In this document: piece by piece, positions 1 to 10,749 of the stretch
How positions within the stretch are numbered: position 1 is the first letter of the stretch
How the letters are laid out: each line of letters opens with the position of its first letter
NCBI GenBank assembly: GCA_003013855.2
Contig: PVNU02000424.1
Span: forward strand, 1,054,001 to 1,118,000
Direction: 5' to 3'
DNA length: 64,000 nt
From: Liriodendron chinense
Lineage: Eukaryota > Streptophyta > Magnoliopsida > Magnoliales > Magnoliaceae
Position numbers and translations under genes: made by a program
Notes under the pieces: generated by a model
Told to the model about the DNA's origin: nothing
Database searches by the model: none
Seen by the model: only the letters and a program-made list of their open reading frames with translations

Positions 1-1697
1 CATTCTTCATGTCTCCGCAAGGCATTGCATCGCAAAGTTCTTTAAAGTGAACATTTATGACCGTTCAGAGATTTTCATTTCATATTCACACATGCTACAC
101 CTGAATTTTTTTTTTTTTTTTTCCATATATGGGAGTTGAAGTTGCGTTAAGTTCAACTGTTTGAAGTTCTTTTAGCACATAGTTGTGTAAGATTGCTTAT
201 TTGTGTATTCGTTTCTCTCGCCAATTCTCTTTCACTGCTTCGTGCCTCTATAAAGGTCCCATAGCTTGTTTGAAGTCATGTGGGTGTATTTCTCATATCA
301 GAATATGCAAGCCTGAACAAAATTGGACTCTGTATTCCACATTAGGGCTGTCAATAGGCCAGTTCAAGGGCCTATTATCATAGGCCCACCTCTCATAAAA
401 TTAAACATGCAGCTAGAGCTGGAGCCTGATTGAACCTAATAGACCAAGTCCATGCTGGAGCTGGATTAAAACTCATAGACTCAAGCCCATTTCACACTAA
501 TAGAAAGAGATGAATAGATTTTTGTTTCATAATAATTTGTAATATAATTAAGTTTGGTATTGTAGATAAGAGGATTGCCATTTTGGGCCTAGCTTAGGGA
601 TTAGATCATAAGCATTAGGGACTGACAGACCTTAATCGCTGGCCAAGCCTGAGCACGTATCATGTTGGGTCAGGCCTGACAGCCTGACAGGCTGACTGGC
701 CCATTTATAGCCCTGTTTGACATGCTGCATTATGTTCTGATTGGTTGCATGTGAATAGACATTGGTCTAAACAATAAGTGTCCAACTTCATGCATAGACA
801 AGGGGCTATTTGCCTTGTACTATATCAGTGTTTCAAATCAAATCTAACAAGTCTGTAGTCTGAAAAAATGACGTTTCAACTAGACCTTTAAAAAAAAAAA
901 AAAAAAACCAGCCGTGCAATATTTCCTTTCTTTTCTTTATCTTTTCTTTAATATCTTGCATTTGTTTTCTAACATTTTCAACTCAGGCATCGGTAATCTG
1001 TTTGGGATTTTATTGCTTCGCCTGACCATGTACCAGGTTCTACTCAGCAAGAAACTTGCCTTTAAACCACACAATCACCATTATACTGCAAGCCACCTTT
1101 GTAGCCCCTTGTGTCATTCAACGAAATACAATTGCCAAAGTAATCCAACCAGTAAGGGTCTGCCCGTCTTTGGGCATGACTGGTGAAATTAATATATCCT
1201 GCATGCAATGCACCAATTTTGTTATTGGGCGTGTCACTCTCTAATTGGTAAATAGCATAGAAATTCATTGTGGTCCATTCATCAGGTGGGTTCTGCCATT
1301 GATGGATCACCATTTGTGATTGCATGATTTGGAAGATCCTAGCTGCCCAATTGTTGGACCTTTTCACTTTGTGTTGACCAGTGCCAGTATGCTATACTTC
1401 CATCTTTGTAGGTCATCGATCGGATGGTTAAGATAATTTGATTAGGGCGATTTTTCTACTGTGGACAATTGACAGTAGGTCATGATGAATAGTCTGGGCC
1501 ATGGACGTATATGCTATTTTTGTCCAATTTGGGTACAACCCACCAGATAAGGAAATTGGCAGTTGTCACTGAGGTAAGATTTCCGCTTAGTTTTTTTTGT
1601 CTACACCAGAAATTACAGAAATGCCATGCCATCTAATCCCATCTGTGATTCCCAAGGTTTCTGAATTGTAGCTTTTATTATCATTTTTGTGGCCCAG
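1..1697. other. Non-coding sequence upstream of the first visible WD40 exon
   Basis: No coding exon could be recognised here. The acceptor AG at 1696-1697 is preceded by a T-rich stretch, so the right part is intron of the WD40 gene. The short N-terminal exon expected for this family was not found, so it probably lies left of the window. The block contains a hAT-type MITE (343-714) and A/T homopolymer runs near 107-122 and 891-907. Confidence 0.6.
343..714. mobile_element. hAT-type MITE
   Basis: The ends are inverted repeats: the left begins TAGGGCTGTCAATAGGCC and the right reads GGCCCATTTATAGCCCTG, giving an imperfect terminal inverted repeat of about 18 bp. The eight bases outside (TTCCACAT left, TTTGACAT right) agree at six of eight positions, as expected for an aged hAT 8-bp target duplication. 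There is no coding capacity, so it is a non-autonomous element in the 5' intron or flank of the WD40 gene. Confidence 0.65.
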
Positions 1698-4518
1698 GAT
1701 CTTGTTCTGCGATTTGGTATCCATAAGAAGCTGGACAAACATACAGGCTGTGTGAACACAGTGAGCTTCAATGCAGATGGTGACATTCTCATGTCGGGCT
1801 CCGATGATAGAATGATAATGCTATGGAACTGGGAGGCAGGGCTTGTTAAATTGTCATTCTACTCTGGGCACACGAGCAATGTTCTTCAAGCGAAGATGAT
1901 GCCTTTCACAGATGATCAGAGGATTGTCACCTGTGCTGCGGATGGCCAGGTATTTCCCTATGTTTGATAAAGATACTCTTAACTCATCGTTCTTTGACAA
2001 CCTTCTTTTAGGTAGTTTTTTGATGCAGTGCCCAAAACTGTTTGGTAGGACTCCCAAGCCAACAAGGTGAATAGTGTTTGGCCAGGCGGAAAATGAAACC
2101 TGCATTAAGTGGGATTCCATTTTTCCCAGCTTTTCTGTCCTAAAGCACTAGTTCCCAAGAACATCACACTTGTGTTTGGATGCTAGTGGATTGTGTTGAT
2201 GTCATTATTGGGAACCAGGAACCTCCATCACACTATTAGGTTCCTTAATCAATGCTATGGAGTATATGGATGCATAACAAACCTCTATATTATGATTTTC
2301 CATCAGGTGAGACTCGCTCAGCTACTAGAAGGCGGATCTGTTGACACGGTAAATCTGGGCAAGCATGAAGATCGTGTTCATAATTTGGCTATTGAGCCCG
2401 GAAGTCCTTACATAGTTTATAGCTGTGGCGAAGATGGGCTGGTACAGCATGTGAGTTGCGAACATCTCAAAGTCTTTGGGCCTGTTTGGATGTATCCCAG
2501 AATGAGAACTTTTGGAATGCAACTTGTGCCATTCCCATTATGCAGTATCAGAACTTTTTGATGCATTCCACAAAATGCGGATGGCGTCTTGTGCTGAATG
2601 CTCCCATCCATGTAATCATTTAGCATCTCATTCTCATTTGAAACGGTGGATAAATGCTCCTGACCACATTTCACGGACATTCCAAACAGGCCTTCTCTTG
2701 TTGCGTATTTTCCATACTTCATTTGCTAAGTGCTATTCTAATGAAGTTCCTTTGGCAGTTTGATCTGCGAACACAAACGGCTACGGGGCTCTTCACTTGC
2801 CGTTCTTTCGTCGATAAATCACGTCTCATGCCAACCATCAGTCTAAATGCAATCGCAATAGACCCGAGGAACCCAAATTTCTTTGCAATTGCTGGATCAG
2901 ATGAATATGCTCGGGTTTATGACATCCGCAAGTATAAGTGGGATGGATCGACTGATTATGGTCGTCCTACAGACTACTTCTGTCCCTCACATCTGATTGG
3001 CTATGCCTACATGCAAGTCGGAATCACAGGACTGGCCTTTTCAGACCAGAGCGAGCTGCTAGTCTCCTACAACAATGAGCAAATTTATCTTTTCTCAAAG
3101 GATTTAGGACTGGGACCTGATCCGGTTTCGGCATCTCGGTCATCCAAGTGCTCCGATGCTGGAACAGGACCCGATCCAGTTTCATCATCTCCATCGAATA
3201 TGGATGCTGATGCTAGACAAGGACCCCAAGTTTTTGAGGGGCATCAGAACTGCGAAACTGTGAAGGGTGTGAGCTTCTTTGGTCCGAGTTGTGAGTATGT
3301 GGTCAGTGGATCGGATTGTGGGCGGATCTTCATTTGGAGAAAGAGAGGTGGGGAGCTCTTGCGCGTGATGGAAGCTGACAAGCATGTGGTGAACTGTATT
3401 GAACCTCACCCACATTTCCCCATGCTAGCAAGCAGTGGTATTGAGAATGATATCAAGATATGGACCCCGAAAGCAACAGAGCGGGCCTCACTGCCTGTAA
3501 ACCTGGAAGAGGTATGTACCTACACAGCTCTCTCTTCCACAATTCTGATCTCGCTTTATGCTATCAGATGTACACAAGGAATTACTTGATACCTGTCTGA
3601 GCATGATGATTCATATCCACACAGCCTCAGTGGTACACGGGCCTCAATCCAGCCTGTCTAAATCATGGCCCCCACTGTAGATGGTTCAAATCCCAAATTG
3701 CATTTTATAGATAGAATGGATGGCTAACATGAAAAATCGTCAATGGCCCAAATTCAGCAGACAAATGTCTGTTAACCAGAGTCAGGGATCATCCCCAATC
3801 TGATTTTGGGGCTATGCCCATATGCAGTGGGGCCCACAATTCAAATATTTTGGATTTAGTTACATCTGCACCGCATGTACACTGGCATTGCTCATGTGTT
3901 TGGACCTTCGAACTCTTGCTAGGGTATCAAATAACTCATCTGGCTGCATATCAGTATAATTTTATCTGGACAGCAGAGGAAGTTCTAATTTCTCTGCTGG
4001 TCCTTGTTATGAAGGTTCTGATACCCAGTCGAATTGCTTGCTTTGCGGTTTTTGACGATGATTCTGACGACTATGACAACGACGATGACAACGATTATAT
4101 TGATGACGACGATGATGATCATGGTGATGATGTCGACAACAACAATGATGATGTCGATGACAATGACGGCTTTGATGATGTCGACGACTGCGGCGGCGGC
4201 TTGGATGATGTCGATGACGATGGCGGCTTTGATGATGTCGGCGGCAATAAATTTGATGATGTTGATGTACGTCGATGATGGTGGGGATGGTGATGGAAAA
4301 TGCTTGTGGTCTGTTCCCAGGTGAAACGCAAGAGAAGAAAATGGTCATCCCACTTATCGTCTCCCCAAGATGTGGTGATGCACATCCTCCCATTGCTCGG
4401 GCAACGTTTGGCCGATGTCCGCAGCGGAGACTGGCTGGAGAATGCAGCATTAATGGAGTATTTAATGAGTTTTACCGATGGTGATGATACCTCCGACGAC
4501 AATGCGGATCCCTTTTAA
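1698..4518 (+). CDS. WD40-repeat protein, plant DCAF8-type (DDB1-CUL4 substrate receptor candidate), 5' partial
   Basis: Four exons are supported by GT/AG borders and phase-0 joins: 1698-1949, 2307-2450, 2759-3511 and 4321-4518 (TAA stop). The translation carries several WD40 blades: a GCVNTVSFNADGD/SGSDDR blade in exon 1, a CGEDGLVQ blade in exon 2, and in exon 3 SGSDCGRIFIWRKRGGEL followed by ASSGIENDIKIWT. Those latter phrases and NCETVKGVSFFGP are hallmarks of the plant DCAF8/WDTC1-like family. DCAF proteins dock substrates to CUL4-DDB1 ubiquitin ligases in nucleus or cytosol. That function is inferred from the family. Compared with the family only the short basic N-terminal exon is missing, presumably left of the window. 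The last exon is acidic at its C-terminus (GDDTSDDNADPF). Intron 2 carries a MITE-like insertion and intron 3 an aspartate-codon-like triplet repeat. No frameshift or stop is visible in the four exons, so the gene looks functional. Confidence 0.88.
2479..2692. mobile_element. MITE-like insertion inside intron 2 of the WD40 gene
   Basis: The block starts GGCCTGTTTGGA and ends TCCAAACAGGCC, a perfect 12-bp terminal inverted repeat typical of hAT or PIF/Harbinger MITEs. Flanking bases (AGTCTTTG and TTCTCTTG) do not form a convincing target duplication, so the superfamily is unresolved. It has no coding capacity and lies wholly within the 2451-2758 intron. Confidence 0.5.
4054..4290 (+). repeat. 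Imperfect GAY (GAT/GAC) trinucleotide tract in the last intron
   Basis: About 235 bp of mostly GAT/GAC/GGC triplets in one register, which would read as poly-aspartate with Gly and Val if translated. It sits in the last intron of the WD40 gene, just before the acceptor at 4319-4320. It is probably a decayed microsatellite rather than an exon, because exon 3 and exon 4 join in phase without it. Confidence 0.7.
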
Positions 4519-4921
4519 CTGATTTTATGAATCCATCAGTCACCAAACTCATGAGAATTGTAAATATACTGTGAAACAGTTTTCATTTTCTTTATTGAGC
4601 TAGGACCCAGGCCTGCCATATTGGCTTCTTTTCTGCACCGGTTCTTTCATTTCTGAAGCCAGCATCCTGCTACCAGTTTTCTGACCATGCCGCCTGCTTT
4701 TGCTAATTGCTAATTCAATTCATTCAGATAGTGCTTTGTCATTGGTACGCACCCACACCCACGCCCACACCAGATTTTTTTATCGGGCCAAAAATTAGCC
4801 CAGGGGTTTCATGAGGTGACTCATCTAGTTGATCGTCCAGATTTTGTGCCCACATCACGTCAAAAGTTTTCACAAAGTTCCCATGAGAACCAGTTCAGGA
4901 GCATTTTTGCGCGCGCACGTG

Positions 4922-5070
4922 GTGTGGCGTTTGGATGCACGAATGAATTCAATTATGAAATTTCAGTGTAGTCAAAGAGCAATTGACGCGCATGCGTGCA
5001 TGTTGTGTGGTGTTTGGATGCACGAATGAATTCAATTATGAAATTCCAGTGTTGTCAAAGAGCAATTGAC
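4922..5070 (+). repeat. Direct duplication of a 66-bp unit
   Basis: 4922-4987 and 5005-5070 are near-identical (both contain TTTGGATGCACGAATGAATT and end CAAAGAGCAATTGAC), separated by 17 bp with GC-rich alternating purine-pyrimidine bases. The unit resembles a MITE end. A degenerate inverted match (AATTCAACCAGATGCACCC) occurs near 5212-5230. Confidence 0.7.
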
Positions 5071-5325
5071 AGAAATTAGGATTCCTAGTGTTCATTATGA
5101 GGAATTATCCCTCATTGCAGTTGTGTTTCTTTTCAGTGCAGCTTGAAACTAGCCTACTTGCACTTCGGAAATCACAGCTCAGTCATTTCCAATTTACCAG
5201 ACTAATTATTGCAATTCAACCAGATGCACCCTCCACAATTTCGATTGATTTGGGTTTGCAACCCAACATAAGAGCATTATAGGGAGCCTTCGAAGCATTA
5301 AATAAAGATTCTATTGAAAGCCCGA

Positions 5326-6882
5326 ATGCAGATCTTAGTTCCCCATGTAGGAATTCTAGTCCTGACACTAAGATCTGCTTCTGTCAGATTTTTCTGTGGA
5401 AGTGGGAGAGGAAGGTATTACAGGGACTCTTACAACTACACGCAGCTCCTGCAAGATTGCAGCAATGAGAAAAGCCTTAAGATAATCCATGCCCAGATCA
5501 TCTCCAGCGGTTTCCAGCAGAACAAGTTTCTCGCTGCGAAGCTCATCAGCCAGTATGCTGAGTACGGGAGCTCGGGCATGGAAAGTGCACGCCAGGTTTT
5601 CGAGGGAGTGCGTGAAAGAGATGTTCTTCTGTGGAATGTTGTCATCCGCGGTTATGCGAATTTGGGCCCTTTTGGGGAAGCTGTTGAGGTTTACAGATGC
5701 ATGCGGCGCAGTGGGGTTTGTCCGACCCGGTACACATTTCCTTTCTTGCTGAAGGCATGCGCTGCGATGGAAGATGGGAGGGTGGGGAGGGAGATCCATG
5801 GCCATGTTTTGACAGCTGGGCTGGAGTCTGATTTGTTCGTGAGCAATGCTCTTGTCGCGTTTTATGCCAAGTGTGGTGAGATTGGAATGGCGAGGAAGCT
5901 GTTTGATGGAATTCCTGAGAAGGATCTGGTCAGTTGGAATTCCATGATAGCAGGATATAGCCAGAATGAATGCGTGAACGAGGCACTTTTTCTTTTCAAA
6001 CAGATGGTGGGGGTGGGTGACACTAAAAAAATGCCCGATCGTGTTACCCTGGTTACCATTCTGCCCGTGTGCGCACAATTGGCGGCGATCCAGGAGGGCA
6101 TGTGGATTCATTCTCACATCATAAAGTCCGCCTTCGGAATAGATGTTGTCTTGGGTAGCGGTCTCGTCGGAATGTATGCAAGGTGTGGCTGGTTGGAAAC
6201 TGCCCGGGCCATTTTCGATAGAATGCTTGAAAGAAATGTTGTGGTGTGGAATGCAATGATCTGGGGTTATGGGATGCATGGCCATGCAGACAAGGCGCTA
6301 GAGATGTTCACACGGATGGTGGAAACTGGCGTGCAGGCGGATGATATCAGCTTCATCTGTGTGCTATCTGCTTGTAGCCATGCGGGGTTGGTCGAAAAGG
6401 GCCTGGAAATCTTTGAAAGGATGGGGGAATATGGCGTGGAGAGGAGTGGGGCCCATTATGCTTGTGTGGTGGACCTCTTGGGCCGTGCCGGGCAGCTCGA
6501 TGAGGCAACCACACTCATTAAAAGAATGCCCATGAAGGCGGGAAAGGATGTGTGGGGAGCATTGCTTGGTGCTTGTCGAATACATAACAATATAGATCTT
6601 GCAGAGGAGGCTGCTGAGAAGCTGTTTGTTCTTGACCCTGAGAATGCGGGGCGGTATGTACTCTTGGCTAAGATGTATGAGGAAGCCGGGCGGTGGGGGG
6701 ATGCCGCCAGGGTGAGGAAGATGATGAAAGAGAGAAGAATCAGGAAGCCGCTTGGATGTAGTGCAATAGAGGTGGACCATGAGGTCCACACATTTGGGGT
6801 GGAGGATGAGACACACCAAATGTCCCAGTCCATTTTTGATACCTTGGAGACGTTGGAAAAGGTAATGGGAGTTGAGGGATGA
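5326..6882 (+). CDS. Organelle-targeted PLS-class PPR protein with E-type C-terminus
   Basis: An uninterrupted 518-residue single-exon reading frame, starting at the first in-frame ATG (5326) and ending TGA at 6880-6882. The N-terminus (about residues 1-35) is short, hydrophobic and arginine-bearing without acidic residues, suiting a mitochondrial or plastid transit peptide. From about residue 40 to 430 there are tandem PPR motifs of P, L and S length with typical phrases such as DLFVSNALVAFYAKCG, DLVSWNSMIAGYSQN and VVVWNAMIWGYGMHG. The C-terminus from about residue 435 is an E-type tail with GCSAIEVDHEVHTF and no DYW deaminase. PLS/E proteins bind organellar RNA one base per motif and usually specify C-to-U editing sites, often with a separate DYW partner; that role is family knowledge, not shown here. 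It is intact and intronless, as most PPR genes are. It lies about 0.8 kb downstream of the WD40 gene on the same strand. Confidence 0.93.
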   Translation: MQILVPHVGILVLTLRSASVRFFCGSGRGRYYRDSYNYTQLLQDCSNEKSLKIIHAQIISSGFQQNKFLAAKLISQYAEYGSSGMESARQVFEGVRERDVLLWNVVIRGYANLGPFGEAVEVYRCMRRSGVCPTRYTFPFLLKACAAMEDGRVGREIHGHVLTAGLESDLFVSNALVAFYAKCGEIGMARKLFDGIPEKDLVSWNSMIAGYSQNECVNEALFLFKQMVGVGDTKKMPDRVTLVTILPVCAQLAAIQEGMWIHSHIIKSAFGIDVVLGSGLVGMYARCGWLETARAIFDRMLERNVVVWNAMIWGYGMHGHADKALEMFTRMVETGVQADDISFICVLSACSHAGLVEKGLEIFERMGEYGVERSGAHYACVVDLLGRAGQLDEATTLIKRMPMKAGKDVWGALLGACRIHNNIDLAEEAAEKLFVLDPENAGRYVLLAKMYEEAGRWGDAARVRKMMKERRIRKPLGCSAIEVDHEVHTFGVEDETHQMSQSIFDTLETLEKVMGVEG

Positions 6883-7291
6883 AGTGGTGCCCCAAGCTGT
6901 AATGAGGCGTTGTTTCTATTAATGGGAAGGTTGGCAGAATGAACGTGGCCATAACCTTTGATGGCCCAATCGACTATAGATTGGTGCATTATGTAGGTTT
7001 TGTTTTAATAACATGGTATCAATTGGTGTACCAATTTTGCCAATGCTGAGGTTAGCCAAATTGGTTGGGATACAAGTTCAATTATCCACAGTGTTAGGTT
7101 CTATGGAGCTTGATCATCAAATGTATTGTTCATTCAGCCAGCACTGTCGTGGGTCAAGCTCCCCACTGAGCTTGCTTGGGTCGCTAGGGGGCAGTGCCCC
7201 CTTCCTTTGGGGGTTTGGGGCATAGCCACAATTTCGTAATTTCAGTGTTTTTTAAACCCTAAATCATTTTGGGTAATATATATTCTCTCAT

Positions 7292-7308
7292 GAGAGAGAG
7301 AGAGAGAG
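7292..7308 (+). repeat. (GA)n microsatellite
   Basis: Seventeen bases of alternating GA, within AT-rich intergenic DNA downstream of the PPR gene. Confidence 0.9.
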
Positions 7309-7855
7309 TTCTTTGTTTTTGGCCTTTGAGCATAGTGGATTGGTGTGAATCCGTGGATGTATCGAAGGGAATCATGTAAATCTTTGTATTGTGGCTTGCA
7401 TTTTTTTATTATTTTCTTTTAATTTCGATATTGGTCGAAAAAGGAATCTCTTCTCTCAACACACAATAGTGGGGTTAGCCAGGTAGTTCAGGAAAAGGGT
7501 TACACCAGCTTTATGTTCGTTGGTCATTAGAAACGATTGTCCAATCAGTCCCACCGGGTGGACCATCATGTCCGTTCATTAAGTGGTTAGGTTTCCCATA
7601 ATATGGACAACACACGTTTTGAAAGTGTTTGCTTGCAGGTTATTGAGGGAAAGGTTGAGATTTTCAGATTCTGCTAAATTGGCAATGGCCAGCCCATCGT
7701 TGGACCCACTGTATAGGCACTCCGGATCATGGGATTATTTTGACAATTTGTGTGATGTTGGACAACTTCTTGGTGTCCTGCTAAAGTTGCAATTTGCGCT
7801 TGTGTGAGATTCATTCCAGTCATTTGAGTTCAAATTATTATGGACTGGCCACTCC

Positions 7856-7985
7856 TTCCTTTCATGGTTTTGGGTCCTATCTTTCCTCTGTTTCAATTCC
7901 TTTATACCTCTAAAGAACCCTTCCTTTCATGGTTTTGGGTCCTATCTTTCCTCTGTTTCAATTCCTTTATACCTTTAAAGAACCC
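7856..7985 (+). repeat. Head-to-tail duplication of a 65-bp unit
   Basis: 7856-7920 and 7921-7985 differ by a single visible base (CTCTAAAG versus CTTTAAAG). The near-identity implies a recent slippage or unequal-exchange event, or an assembly duplication. Confidence 0.9.
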
Positions 7986-8059
7986 TGGTGGCCGCCCTAG
8001 AAAAGCATAGTACCCAAGAGCTATTTTATCTCCCTGATGCATGTCAAATCATTGTTTGA

Positions 8060-9240
8060 ATGTGGGTATACACAGTTAGGTACAACCCCAATGGGTCTAT
8101 TGCTCCTTATAAGGCTCGGCTTATGTTGCAAAGGGCTTTACTCAGAAAATTGACATTAATTGCCATTTTTTTTTCTTTTTCTTTTTAGCTGTTAAACATA
8201 ATTCAGTGCGCATGCTGCTCTCTATTGCTACTAGCTATTCTCGACCTATTCCTCAATGGGGATTTTACAAAGAAATTTACATGTGTCCTCTTTCCTATCA
8301 TCTTTCATTAAGGATCAATTAGAAAAGTGCTATATGGATTCAAACAGTCTTAACGTACTTGTTCGAGTGATTCAATAGCACCCTTTCATATTAGCTCAGT
8401 GTTGTGCATTTTATCACTCTGATATAATATTAGAAGTGTACGATGACAATATTCTCCTCTCCAGTGATAGTGATGCTGAAATCTTGACGGTTAAGTTCAT
8501 TTTTGGCATAGCATTTTAAGATGAAAGACTTTAGGTCACTTCATAACTTATTGGGATTGAAGTTGCCCATTTCTCGAAGGGTATCTTCATTTCTGAACGT
8601 AAGTATGCCTCAAGACCTGTTGAAGCTCACTGGTATGGTAGACTCTAGGCCCGTAGAGTCCCTTATTGAAGTCAATCATCAATTGTTTACTTGCAAAGTG
8701 ATTCTCTAGCTAAGCCTGAGATGTATTGTCGCTTATTGGCAAGTTGCTTTATCTATTAATTACTACACGCGACCTTATCTATGTTATGAGTGTGGTAAGT
8801 TAGTTTCCAAAGGTGCCCTGTTCACACAATCTTAAAGCTGTGATCGTATTTTTTGACATGGTAAGGCTGCTACTAGGAAGGGTATCCTTATGCAATTCTC
8901 GATCATCTTGATATCCATGCCTATTATGATGTTGATTGTGCCAGCTCATTAGATGATTACCACTCCACCACCGGCTTTTGCACATCTTTTAGTGATAATC
9001 TTGTATTTTGGAAGAGTAAAAAATAGTCCGTTGTTGCTCTTTCCTCCACAAAGGTCCATGACACTACTAAGATTCTCTGGTTCTGTTCACTCTTATTTTC
9101 AATAATAAAAAAGAAGAAGTTTTTATTACTCTTTCCTCCATGAGCGTCCATGACACCACTCAGATTCTCTGGACATCTATGCGCAAGATTGAGTGGGAGT
9201 TTTGGTATGGTGTCCATATCTGTAGAGGTAGATAGTCGTT
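8060..9240 (+). mobile_element. Decayed Ty1/copia reverse transcriptase-RNase H fragment
   Basis: Fragments readable in shifting plus-strand frames follow the copia pol order. NPNGSIAPYKARL (about 8090) is the RT start, followed by KVLYGFKQS near 8330. VYDDNILLSS near 8437 is a decayed version of the YVDD catalytic box. Then come MKDFRSLHNLLG at 8521 and KLLYLLITTRDLIYV near 8750. The RNase H-region phrase DDYHSTTGFC near 8960 is followed by a stop and VALSSTK. Many frameshifts and stops make it inactive. A partial internal duplication (about 9030-9085 and 9127-9175) is present at the 3' end. No LTRs were found. Confidence 0.85.
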
Positions 9241-10712
9241 AAGACTACCATAATACTTTATGTTAATAAATATTGAGGGGAAGTGGATCAAAGCCATAGT
9301 CCAAAGTTTTCTTCTCTTCGAACATGTAGATAAGGCTTGTAAAAAGGACGAACAAGGATCTCTTTGCCCAACGCATCTTTGAGGGTTGATTATTCCATAT
9401 GGAAATCCATTAATGAGGAGTAGCTTCGCATTCCCTCATAAAATGAATCCACACATTGCCAAAAACCAAATTTTATTACCATTTTTTAAGAAAAGTCATA
9501 TCATTTTCAATGTCCAATTTAAGAGCGTTACAATACTTTTACCTCTTTTACATGACAGTGCAATAGTTTCTATGTGGGTTTGTCTTGAAGGTATTCAGCG
9601 AGTGATGGTACTTTCATTTTGTTTGACGATCATTAGGGTTGAAACGGGCCAGGTTAGGTTGGGTCGAGGGAATTCTTGGATTTAACCCATCTGATAATCA
9701 GGTCCTGTGTTTTGGTCCATGGCTCACCCATTAAAATCTATGTCATTGTAGTTGAGGTCCAAGTCAAAACTAAGCTATGGTTCATTTTTTCAATGGGTCC
9801 AAATCAATGGTTTGAATTGGTTACCTGGTGGGGCTTATCATGGAGTGCCTATGGTTACTCCTAACCATTCTACACATTCCGCCCATGGCTTGGAACATGA
9901 TAGGCAGATTTGAACATGGATTGGAGGATCTGGTCAGTGTGATTATTTGTTTAACTTGTACATTGAATGTGGACTGTCCATCAATTCATTTAGCTGTCCA
10001 TTTATTTTATTTTTTTCACTTGTTGGCCCACTTGATAAGCAGATTGCCTGACTATTGGAGCAGCACGTACACATGGTGAGCCGCAGTTCTCTCCTACCCC
10101 CACAGGCTCACACATGCACTATCCTTGCACACGTGTAGGATCGTCTGACACGGGAAAGTATGGACTTACGTTTAGATGAGATGACCCAAAATCGGTGTTG
10201 TCGAATCATCAAGTGGGCCACACATTTAAAATAATAGCATTTTAAAAAGGATTTCCAACGGTCCCCATTTAATTTATAACTTGGGTCCATATAATGAATA
10301 AACGTGACTCATTTTCTGGCCACGCCTTCCACATGTTGCGATCAACTCGATGGATGCCATCGATTTTCATAATCATTTTAGGGTATATGCCAAAAACTTG
10401 AGGTAGATCTGAGGCTTAAGTAGACTACGCCATAAGAAGCAGCAGGGACAATGACACCCACTGTAGAAACCTTCATAGGATCTACTGTGATGATTTTTTT
10501 TTTTTTTTTGGTCAGTCATGCAACCCACCCACCCAGTCAATGGCACAACTCACTCACCCAATCTGTCATGCAACGCACCCACTGGTGCTGTCAGCAGCGG
10601 AAATTTGACCCTGATGGGTTTCGAGACCGAGACCCATTGTTGAAACCCTGCAAAGTCTACCAAAAAGGAGATCCACTGTGATGATTAATTGCTAGTCAAC
10701 CTTTTCAATTCA

Positions 10713-10749
<37 letters not shown>

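Larger units (their letters stand above)
6883..8055. other. Intergenic region downstream of the PPR gene
   Basis: No further gene is visible. It holds a (GA)n microsatellite (7292-7308) and a 65-bp tandem duplication (7856-7985). The first few hundred bases are presumably the PPR 3' UTR. Confidence 0.55.

Noticed and set aside
2014..2185. Second MITE in intron 1-2 of the WD40 gene
   Set aside because: Only scattered GTTTGG words; no paired inverted ends.
3814..4278. Open frame with poly-aspartate as a separate gene or exon
   Set aside because: It is intronic; exon 3 and exon 4 join in phase without it, and the acidic run is a triplet repeat.
5368..6285. Long open frame of 305 codons on the minus strand
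   Set aside because: It lies wholly opposite the PPR gene, whose codon pattern explains it, and it has no domain.
9638..9670. Possible hAT MITE start (TAGGGTTGAAACGGGCC)
   Set aside because: No matching inverted end or target duplication was found downstream.
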